A DNA stretch of 64,000 nt. It comes from Aricia agestis (Eukaryota; Arthropoda; Insecta; Lepidoptera; Lycaenidae). A program made the translations under genes and the position numbers. The notes beneath the pieces are model-generated. The model did no database searches, had not been told where the DNA came from, and was given only the letters and a program-made list of their open reading frames with translations. Numbering within the stretch: position 1 is the first letter of the stretch; every line of letters begins with the position of its first letter. Location of the stretch: NCBI RefSeq assembly GCF_905147365.1, contig NC_056420.1, forward strand, positions 4,722,001 to 4,786,000, read 5' to 3'. Below, one piece after another: positions 54,468 to 64,000 of the stretch.

Positions 54468-55502
54468 CTAGCTGTTGCCCGCGACTTCGTCCGCATGGAC
54501 TTCAGTTTATAGCGCGCGATGTCAACAAAATTGGTGGCAAAAGCTTTTATAAAAAAAAACCTGGTACCCCTTAAATCAAAACAGCTGTGCAGTGTGCACA
54601 TAATATTTCATTTTTTTTATTAAACTTTATATTTTATGCCAAATTTTTAAGCTTATTTAGCCCCCAATTACACAACTTTACCCAGAAACTAATTAACTAT
54701 TATCATTGATAGGTTTAAGATTACGTCACTGCATAGATAAAGTACTGATTTATTAAATAACGTAAAAATGAAATGGTGGTGTAGGGTGGTTCTTACAGGC
54801 TACTTGAATAGTCTTTATAATTCCTGTTGTAAATAGATCTAAGTCATAATATTGTTACAGTTCGACGAGGCTGTAAATGAACGTGGCGAGAGGGGGAACT
54901 AGCGCTGTTTTCATACAAAAACGTCATTTGTGACAGTTCTTCTTTACCAGCAGCGCCCATTGACATATTCATTTGAAGGCTTGGTGCACTATATATGTTC
55001 AAATTGTAATTTTCCATCTTTTTAGTAAAAGATGGCCCCGTGCGAGTTTCTTACGCCGGTTCTTCTCGCCGGGTTAGTCCCCGAACCGGTGGTAGGCACC
55101 TTAGTATCGACGTTCAGAAATATTTTTGTAAAAAAATTACTCTGAATAAACAATATTTTGATTTTTGATTTTTTTTTGAAATAACAATCGAAAAAAATCG
55201 AAAATCAGATGTAAGATAATACCACCACCTCTTATAGAAAAACTTTTGGGCAAGCGTTAGCGCGACGTAGGAGACACACGGCGCCATCTATTATGAATTT
55301 TTGGGACTAACTAAATTTGAACAAATTTACGCATTTTCACCCCCTTACAACGCTTTTTTCCAGTAAAAAAGTAGCCTATGTCCTTTCTCAGGCTTTAGAC
55401 TATCTGTATACAAAATTTCATTACAATCGGTTCGGTAGTTTTGGCGTGAAAGGGAGACAGACAGACAGACAGATACTTTTGCATTTATAATATTAGTATA
55501 GA
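54468..55502 (-). mobile_element. Non-autonomous Helitron, copy C, split by a retroposon
   Basis: Starts (minus) TCTATACTAATATTATAAAT at 55502, ends GCGGGCAACAGCTAG at 54468. The sequence after tgaaat at 54774 continues at 55183, as judged against copy A. Empty length would be about 627 bp. Confidence 0.88.
54775..55182 (+). mobile_element. Retroposon (SINE/LINE tail) nested in Helitron C
   Basis: Flanked by TGAAAT (54769-54774 and 55177-55182). Contains GAGTTTCTTACGCCGGTTCT, CTCGCCGGGTTAGT, CCGAACCGGTGGTAGG and AATAAA before a TTTTTGATTTTTGATTTTTT end, i.e. the same 3' region as 10322-10445. Confidence 0.75.
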
Positions 55503-55560
55503 TTCATACGTAAAACGGCAATGCAGTTTCATCTCGTTGCAGTTAAATTATTTTAGAAAA

Positions 55561-55945
55561 AAGGGACCCTATTCCTAAGACTTCGATGTCTGTCTGTCTC
55601 GGCTGTATATCTCAATAACCGCTACTCTTCTGAAATTTTCACAGATTGTGTATGTCTGTTACCGATAAAATAACAGATACTAAAACAAATTAAATTTAAT
55701 ATTTAAGGGGGCTCCCACACAACGTGATTTTTTTGCTATTTTTTGCTCGATATCAATAATGGGAACAGGTACTAGATAGGCACTTGAAAAGTACAAAGTA
55801 CTCCATTGTATTTATACTTTAACAATTAATAGTAAAATTAAAATAAACTAAATAATTAAGGATTCGTACAAAAACATTATTTGCCTAATTTTGCTCTATT
55901 ATGATAAGGAACCTTTCGTGCGCGAGACCAACTCGCACTTGGCCG
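55561..55945 (+). repeat. GGTTCCGTAC repeat family, decayed copy 4
   Basis: GGGACCCTATTCCTAAGACT, short GTCTGTCTGTCTC, GGGGGCTCCCACACAACG and CTCGCACTTGGCCG at the end. Shorter and more diverged than the copies on the left. Confidence 0.55.
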
Positions 55946-56301
55946 ATTTTATTCATACATATCTCTTTGAATTTTGCGTCTTTGGGAAAACTGAAATAGG
56001 ACTAAAAGCGATGAAGGTAATCATTCTACAAAGTTGCACTAATTATTGTAAGTTATTATATGAGTAAGCATTAAGCACCACTTCTTTCGACTATAAAATA
56101 AAACTTCCGCATATTTATAATAAATTTAGACATTCCGAGCGGCTTCACCCCCGTAAATTAGGAATTTCAAAGACAAATGAGCCCACAAAAATAGCCTATG
56201 ACATCATGTGGTCTACTTTTTATTTATGCCAAACAACATAAAAATTGTTGGATGGTGCGTGAAATAAGTCCTTTCAAATAATTTTCCCCGTTTATTCCAC
56301 A

Positions 56302-56960
56302 CTAGCTGTTGCCCGCGACTTCGTCCGCGTGGACTTCAGTTTATAGCGCGCGGTGTCAACAAAATTTTAGTCAAAAGCTTTTTAAAACCCTGGTACCCCT
56401 TAAATCAAAATACCCAAAACAGCCGTGTAGTGTGCACATAATATTATTATTTTTTAAATTAAACTTTTTTATACCAAATTTTAAAGCTTATTATAGCTTT
56501 ACACAACTTAGCTGCATTACACAACTTTAGCTTTACCCATAAACTATTTAGTATTTATTATTGGTATGCTGTTGTTTCTACTTTCTGATATCTATGTTGG
56601 TAGGTAGGTAGGTAAGTTATTTGATTTAGTGCATAATATCGAAAGACTTGAAAAACGTAGTCCAACATGGTACCACCTCTTATATAGAAATATAATATAT
56701 GAGCAAGCTATAGCGTGATCTAGGCGACTCTTGGCGCCATCTGTTATGAGTTTTGGAACTAACTTAATTTGAACAAATTTACGCATAAACACCCCCTAAC
56801 AAACCCTATTTCCGGTAAAAAAGTAGCCTATGTTCTTTCTCAGGCTTTAGACTATCTGTGTACAAAATTTCATTACAATCGGTTCAGTAGTTTTGTCGTG
56901 AAAGCGAGACAGACAGACAGACAGACAGAGATACTTTCCCATTTATAATATTAGTATAGA
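56302..56960 (-). mobile_element. Non-autonomous Helitron, copy D
   Basis: Start (minus) TCTATACTAATATTATAAAT at 56960, end ACGCGGACGAAGTCGCGGGC, AACAGCTAG at 56302. Interior diverges from A-C by indels such as the duplicated acacaactt near 56500. 659 bp. Confidence 0.87.
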
Positions 56961-56989
56961 AGTATAGTTTTTCCTCAGTTTCTTGGCTA

Positions 56990-57105
56990 TGAGCTATCTA
57001 ACTCTGAAAGAATACTTCAAAATTTCAAATCGGACTAGTAGTTCCTGAGATTAGCGCGTTCAAACAAACAAACTCTTCAGCTTTATAATATTAATGTAGA
57101 TAATA
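56990..57105 (-). mobile_element. Helitron 5'-terminal fragment, other subfamily
   Basis: On the minus strand TCTACATTAATATTATAAAG, then CTGAAGAGTTTGTTTGTTTG, AACGCGCTAATCTCAGGAAC. No CTAG end found. Confidence 0.55.
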
Positions 57106-60100
57106 ACGCAACCGCATAAAAAATGTCGATAAAAATATTATATAGTGCCTTAATTTGATAGTTCACGGAACATTTTTCGTGAAGAATAATTGATTTTTAA
57201 ATTAAAAAGTCGTATAAATTACAGTTGGCTGTGATAGATGATCCCGCTATTTTTGAAATTCACAGTATCGCTGCAATTTTTGTAGGTAATTATAGCACAA
57301 GTCAGCATTTTGTTCGCAATTTACGGCGTAGTGAAAACGTGTTTGCCGTGGAGTGATTGACATACGACTGACAATTTGTGCCCATATGGGCAGGATTTGG
57401 CGACATGTGACAAGCTCTATAACATATCTCTTACTTCTAAAATCTGTGGTCACGATAATATACCTATTTGACATAATAGAACCTTAACCTCTTGAACCCC
57501 ACCGACACCAAAACTAGCCACCCGTAAAAATACCCAATCTGTGTACCATCGGCTCGATATTGAACAACCTGATGCACTCGACCTCACGCTGTTTTGTTAC
57601 TTATTTTAGCGTGTATAAGATTTAATTTCGTTTATTCTATGCATTATTTTTAAAAGTATAAAGTTGGCTACAAAAAGAACGCAATAAATTAGTCCCTGAT
57701 TGGCGCAATTTTGTAAAACTTGAAAAATTTAAATGGCGCCACAGAACGCGGTATTTGAGGCTCAGTAGAATTTTGACTTCCCGGTATTCGAGAGGTTAAG
57801 CTGGTTTCAGATTACGCTATAATGTAATAAATAGCATACTCTTAGTATATAGCTCATTATAAATCTGAAAATTATAAATCTGAAACCAACTTTAGGCTAC
57901 TACATAGCGGCACCTGGTGACAAATAGAATATCGAAAACCCTCATTCACTGAATGTTACTGTACAATATTATCACCTGTAATTGCATTGCTGTCAAAATC
58001 ACATCAATCAAGTCTTCCCTCCTTTTTTTTCTTTTTCAGGGTCTATTAAAGTATTTGTTTTCTACCATGTTTGCTATCATAACCAAGATCTCCTCCTCAA
58101 TTCAAAAGCTCACGTACATTGTACAAGGCGTCCTTGATATGTAAAACAAAAATGTATATAATAATTATTATTTGTTTACATGTTAACGGGGCCGTACGAA
58201 ACGCTAATAAAATAAACGCATGCAGCATTTGTTTAGCCTTCACTTAATGGGACTTGGGGTATACATAACAGCTGCCTAATTCCGACAACGATTACATAAA
58301 CAAGACAAAACTTATACTGCGATTGTACAAAGTTATTCAATATGTTATTGTAAAGGTAGCACTTCGATATATGCGACCGCGATCGCGAACGCGACAGCGA
58401 CTGGCACGTGACTTTTTGGTTAATATGAATATAATTTAATACACCATTGTCAATTGTCATACTACGTCTCTCATCTGGATTCCTATCTAATATGGGTGAT
58501 ATTATACAAATTAAAGTAACGAAATAATGCAGTGTATCGAGTTCATCGACGCACGCGCCTAAACCTTCGTTGCATTTGTATAGAAAAAAAAAACATTATT
58601 TTTATTCTTTATCACGTTAATTCTGGTTCTTTTGCATTCTTTTTTCATGTTTGACTTTTCAAAAGACAGCGTTATGACTAGATAACCTATAATTTATTTT
58701 TACGGTGTGGGCAAAAAATCGTTTGGACCTCATTTTCTGTAACTATCTCTCTTTAAGGAAACCAAACTGGTTTCCTCACAGACAGAGACATAAAATGCGT
58801 TTCAATTATTATACGTCTAAATATAATTTAACTGTACCACATTTGTACTGAGTACACTAGAGACATTCTAAAAAAACGTCTCGCGACAACTGGTCAAAGA
58901 ATTTAATTCGCTGTTTTTTTAGTCGCGGTCTTAAGTCGCGCATGCATCGAGAGCTCACCTTTATCTTTATCTATCGAGGGGACTAATAAAGGGGTACATA
59001 CACTACAGTCGACACTCAAGGGTGCCCCAGTTCTTTTGTCGCACTAATCTTATTGAATTTTAAACAGTAGTTATTCGCGTTTACCGTGGTGTATTTAGAT
59101 TATTATTCATGGGAAGACCCCATTAAATTGAATAATGTTATAACGTGAATGACACCGGCCGTATAAAGGGCAATCTTGTTTAGGTGATATTAAGTCAACA
59201 CTTACACTTTTTTTAAACCAGTTTGTTACAGTTTATTTTGTTAAATCAACCTCCAAGCCACGAGGCACAATTCACAGAATTTGATACATAACTTGTATTT
59301 TTAAATAGCTTCCATTTTCCAACGAGAGAGGAGATTCTATTTGACTGTATTTTTTGTAACTTAACATTTAGAGGTTTTTGGACCCACGTACGTTTAAAAA
59401 AAAAAACAACATAACAGTTACTTTACTAACCCAACTACGAGGAAAAATCCACCGGAAGGAGTATACACTAGGTATGAATAAAATAAGTCGTAATAACTTA
59501 TATGTACGTTCCATAAGTTATTACGATTCCATCCATAAATTCTATTTTCATTTTTCTGTCAAGGTCGTCTTTAGATAACTTCATATACTTCCCTTACTTA
59601 CAAAATGTTTAACCTTACAATAATCTTTTATCCTTGTTTGTGAAGCGAATATGGGTAACTCAAAGACAAAGACATGATGAATATTGACAATGAACTTTAA
59701 TTTCTTAGCTTTAGTCATTGCTGAGAAAAATCGATATCGCTACAGCCAAATATATCAAGGCGTCGACTTAATCCAGTACACTCTTGCGCCACATTTTCAA
59801 GTTTATAAGACTCGGTACCCCATGTTTTTTTAAGTTGTATTGTGCTACATACTTTAAACACGTGTGATTTCAATACTTAACTAAAAATTTAGGTCCATGT
59901 AACTAAGTTCGGCCAAAAGAAAAGGAAATATTTTGCATGTACCTATGCTTTGTATGTTTGTGTATATGTATGATATGTGTTTGGTCGACCGTTGCTGTTA
60001 TAAATGAGGTGACATTTTTAGTATAACCAAAAAGACTGGAATCAGAATGATCCAGTAGCCCTAGCATGGCCACAGTAGAAATACGAAAGTATAGATAAAC

Positions 60101-62160
60101 TGTGGAGATAAACTGAAGGTGTCGTTCCGATCTTTACGGCGGCTAACCGCAACCGACAAAAAATCAAATATAATGCCACTTTATGACATAGACTAAGACT
60201 ATAGTCCTAAAAATTCAAATAAAATACTACTTTATGTCATAGAGTATATTATGTGATATGTCATGACTCATGTTCCTTGTAAGTGACAATACATAAAAAA
60301 CACATGACTATAATCCCATTATCCCATGATAATTCAGGTCATAGACATGAAACAGACATCTAGAAGTCTAGATCCATTTCTTACCACGTCCTCGTTTATT
60401 CGCGTCAGTTTTTGTTCTCAATGGCTATTCTGGAGCATAATAGTCCGCAAACAAACGGCTGACGTCAGACAGTTAAGCGAGTGCAGTACGCAAATCTAAA
60501 TACAGTTATACGTACTAAGTAGGTATGATTTTTTGCTGCAGAAAAATTTTGAAGAAAAATTACGGGCAATTTGGCTCATTATTGCCATAATTTTTTGACG
60601 GGAATAGGTACCGCTGTGTCACCAGAATTACCAGTGGACAACCACGAAAACTCTATGATATCAGGGGAACTCAAAACTAGACATAGCTGGGGGGCTAAAA
60701 TGGTCGCATTTTGCAATTCCTCCATGGGCGTATATAAGGGAGGTGTCCTGGGGGTCCGGACCCCCCCCATTACTATCCATCTTACTTGTCCAATTTCGAC
60801 AATAATATATGTACCTCGCCGGATTTATGTATAGGCAGTATAAACTATAGGCGTCCTAGAATGGCGGCAGAGTTCGTACATAGAGGCGGCAAAATTAAAG
60901 TGGCCTAGTAAAAAAATATAAATCCGGCCCTGTTTGGTACCGTTATTATTATCGACATAGATTCTAGGGAGTTTATCCTCCTAAAACCAGTCAAATGATA
61001 AGGGCATAGGCTGATGGTGATGCATTCTTGTCAAGCAGTTGTCTAGTGTTTAATTGCCGACAATGAGCTAATCAGTTGCAGAGGAGCATCTTGGCCTTAA
61101 TTAAAATATGCCTATAAATAGTCATACTACATCGAAGACTGATGCTGTCGTAATATTGGATTTGTTATACAAAAACGTTTCGTCTGAATTGGAATTCTAG
61201 AATATGACGACTGAAGAATACAAATTCGATGGTTCTATCCTCGGATTGGCTGAATTCTTAGCCAAAAAGCATAATATGTGGTTTTTGTATCGATCAAAAG
61301 TGTAAAAGGATAGTAAGTAACAGACTATTGCTGCACCTCCCATAGGGCTTAGCCGAGTTTGAAAATCAAGCAGACATTGGCAAACTTTCGGCCTTTGTTC
61401 CCTTTACTCAAACCTGGGGATGAAGTTAGAAAAATTGATACAATACCAACGTTGTGCAAAGCAAGAACCTACATAGAGATGACCCAACTGTTATAGCTAT
61501 TTTAATGGTCACTTTTATCCATGTTAGGTGACATAAATAAAATAGTCACGTACGAGCCAAGGTCGATATAGTGAAGTGTGAAAATACTACGCGTTACTTA
61601 ATCCTATTGCAATATAATGAGTAACCGTTGCGAGATTTTTGGCAAGGAGTAGAGATTACATACGGCATACGGCATACCTCTACTGCATTATTAGGCTCAC
61701 CTACTTTTTTTGGACAGGGAATAGGATTGATAAAGATATGGAAGGCTTAAGAAAAATCACAAAGCTTCTAAGTCGGATACTTAGCAGAGACACTTGTTAC
61801 GGATTAAGGACCCCTTCAATTAAAAGGCGTATTTGTCCAAAAGTCAGACAAGCTTAGAGCCTTTGGCCAAGTATGTAATTTATATAGATTAATGACGTTT
61901 AATCAGTTAGTCTACGGACACGTGCAACGTGTGACTAATATTATAAAAGATTGCTGATAGCAAATACATAGGCCAGCAGGATTTTCCAAAAAACGAAACT
62001 GAAAATGTGAGAATCATGTCAAACCCCAATTTGAAGGAAATCGTGACTTGATGAAAAATACAATAGTGTAATGTAATTATTATGTAAATTATACGCATAG
62101 GGTCCTGAGGGAATTGGGATCGTCCAATTTCCAAAATTATTTTGAATTAGACGAATTACG
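57106..62160. other. Long stretch without recognised gene
   Basis: No exon with a recognisable family and no convincing splice pair. A short frame at 61203-61304 (33 codons, MTTEEYKFDGSILG then LAEFLAKKHN) follows a TATAAATAG box at 61111-61119 and is the only protein-like piece. Small ORFs elsewhere look like chance. A fragment of the GGGCGTA-type repeat lies at 60725-60770. Confidence 0.4.
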
Positions 62161-62167
62161 TACTTAA

Positions 62168-62638
62168 GAGGAGTCCACACCGCCCTTTTTTTCATACAAA
62201 CGTCCCCTGTTTCCTCCCTGGATAATGCTAGTAGAGTTATAATTTTTTTCCTGAATATCTACGGCCACTAATACAATGTCCCTATGTTTTCTTTTTTTTC
62301 ATAATTTAATTATTAAATAAGATATGAACGTTCAAAAACCCAAAAAAATGGCCAAATTTTCCGCTGTGTTCAAACGTCCAGAAAACAGATTTGGCTAGAT
62401 TATACAAAAAAAAGCAAAACATAGGAACACAGCTCAATCCTTTTTTTAATCTTTAATGAAAAAACTACTTAAATCGGTTAAGTTTTGGAGAAGGAATCAG
62501 GGGACAACGAATGGATGATTTTCTGGATTTTCTGCAGTTGTCTCTATCGCGTTCTGCGGTATAGGCTTGAGGTAAGGGAGACAGCTATAGATATTACACG
62601 TACTTTTTTTTCATTTCTCTAGCCCCTGGTGTATCCTC
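62168..62638. mobile_element. MITE with TTAA target duplication (copy 2)
   Basis: GAGGAGTCCACACCGCCC at the left, GGTGTATCCTC at the right; TTAA at 62164-62167 and 62639-62642. Close to 28548-28999 with small indels. Confidence 0.82.
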
Positions 62639-63389
62639 TTAATATTAAAAAGTTCTGATAACTGAACGCAAAACCTTTAATATTGGAACGCTATAAATCA
62701 GTGTACGGATTTAACAAACATTGACATTTTAAACAGGAATGTTTAGATTACTCAAATCATTCTCGCAGTAATGAAAGCAATCGAGAGCATAACACGACTC
62801 GTGCTGCATGTGATTCGATTTCACAGTCATAAATAATATTAAAATGAGAACATAGCAATATGATTGATCGTTGACTCACTAGCGACTAGCGCATTGTTCA
62901 CTTAGCGCTACAGAGAAAGCTACGCTACAATTTCATTTGTAACCTAATTTTGTTTGCCAAGTATTTAAACCGCCTATCGTTTAGTGGCTACGGCCGTGCC
63001 GGCTTGAATTGTGTTTTTGTGTTGCAGTATAATTATTTGCCTTTGTTTACCGGGCTCACCTTTTTACCCAGCTCCATTTGTAATTGCTTTAATTTGCTTT
63101 TGGAACTTTTATTTTACCTCAAATTTAAATCTTCCGATTGGGTATTTACTTCTCACAATCGTTTACTGAGCTACAAGCTCACGATTAAGTCTCTACGTAG
63201 ATACTATTATCGTTACTGCAAATGTCTACTAATTTAACTTTCATAAATTATACTCGACCATACGTATCTCGTTCATCTCCAAGACAAGAGCAAATACATA
63301 AATACCACCCACTTATGATATCTGGCGTCGGTCATTCACATCTCGTCCGAATAAAATACTCATCGTCGGCGCTGACATATTGGCCGCTT

Positions 63390-63900
63390 ACAGATTTACT
63401 GCGGTGACATTCTGAGCCTTCGGGCCGCACAATTTGGGCGGCAAATTTCATAATCGAGCACCGTTCGCGAGTCGGGACTCGGGACGGAATGCGAATCTGG
63501 GTGGCGACTGGGTCGTCCCGTCGCTGCGTTATCACGAACAATGCACGTGAGTGATAGGGCGGTGGGTCGGGGGTGGGTGCAGCGTGCAGCATTTAATTAA
63601 GGCGGGTGAGCTCGGCTCGCGTGCCGGCCGTGCACTTCCGGCCCCGGGGGCGCTGTGCTTTTCCTCGCGGGGGAGGCCGGGCGCGAGGAAAGCGCGACCG
63701 GTCGTCACCCGCACCGAGGAATTAAAATTTTCACGTAAACTGGTTTGATAGCGAGTACGGCGCGGAGTGGGGGTCGCGAATACGCCGCACGCCGGTCATT
63801 AGCTGACTCGCGGCGAGGCGCGCGCGCGTTCTCAACTGCGTACGCGTTTTCGCGCCACTCGCGGACTGCGTACGATACGTCGAATGATGTGATCGAGTGA
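63390..63900. promoter_or_regulatory. CpG-rich block, possible promoter or first exon
   Basis: A clearly GC- and CpG-rich stretch in AT-rich surroundings, with GGCCCCGGGGGCG, several CGCG words and a drop back to AT-rich sequence at 63900. No long frame with recognisable protein and no TATA box in good position. It could be the promoter or 5' UTR of a gene to the right, or an exon of the Ser/Lys-rich gene's neighbour. Confidence 0.35.
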
Positions 63901-64000
63901 ATAGTGACAAAAGGATTAAAGTATCTCATTTGAAGACATCGTATGCGACATTGATCTGTTTTTAAGTGTTAATAGTTAATAATAACAATAGTTTAGTAGA

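Noticed and set aside
57953..58144. Next exon of the Ser/Lys-rich gene at the acceptor before 58041
   Set aside because: The pyrimidine tract and cag look good, but no frame in phase 0 continues with plausible protein; stops follow quickly.
1..64000. A novel multi-gene biological system such as a defence locus or biosynthetic cluster
   Set aside because: The only supported genes are an ion cotransporter, a ribosomal protein, a tRNA-modifying enzyme and an unidentified nuclear-type protein, with large spacing and no functional linkage visible.

Overview
This window is lepidopteran (moth or butterfly) nuclear DNA. The evidence is AT-rich sequence with short exons and multi-kilobase introns, an insect Na-K-Cl cotransporter gene, non-autonomous Helitrons carrying (GTCT)n or (CAGA)n tracts, many fold-back elements, tRNA-derived SINEs, and insect-type (TTAGG)n repeats next to an R1-clade LINE. 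There are no operons, prophages or CRISPR arrays. About 5% of the window is coding; most of the recognisable remainder is mobile-element sequence.

Left part (1-31 kb). The first seven coding exons of an SLC12 Na-K-Cl cotransporter lie on the minus strand between 15781 and 715. The start exon encodes only four residues and two bases of a fifth. The phases of all seven exons agree and give 354 codons. TM1 to the start of TM6 are present; the rest of the gene lies beyond the left edge. Introns are filled with hAT, Helitron and fold-back elements. A TATA-containing CpG-rich stretch near 30.4-30.6 kb on the minus strand may be a distal promoter.

Middle (31-40 kb). This stretch has no recognised gene. 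It holds a cluster of competing hairpins (31.3-31.5 kb), a GC-rich block of a repeated motif (32.7-33.7 kb), a decayed jockey-like LINE terminus (35.0-35.6 kb), an 886-bp hAT element built of TTCCTC hexamers (37.0-37.9 kb), and three back-to-back fold-back elements (38.4-39.5 kb).

Gene-dense core (40.8-43.8 kb, minus strand). RpS15 is complete (4 coding exons, 147 aa). A two-exon DTW-domain tRNA-uridine aminocarboxypropyltransferase (248 aa, DTWD2-like) lies just upstream. Both act in translation, but nothing shows that they are co-regulated.

Right part (44-64 kb). A hAT element with perfect 8-bp target duplications contains a Helitron. Next come a short (CCTAA)n tract joined to the 3' end of an R1-clade LINE, and a fold-back element with a truncated start codon region. 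A plus-strand gene begins near 48.3 kb and encodes a Ser/Lys-rich, probably nuclear protein (187 codons in the window, continuing to the right). Four sibling Helitrons sit within 12.3 kb. A CpG-rich block at the right edge may be another promoter.

I found no previously undescribed biological system. The most unusual observations are nested mobile elements whose empty sites can be inferred, the telomere-repeat/LINE junction, and the 45-46.4 kb and 50.8 kb structures.
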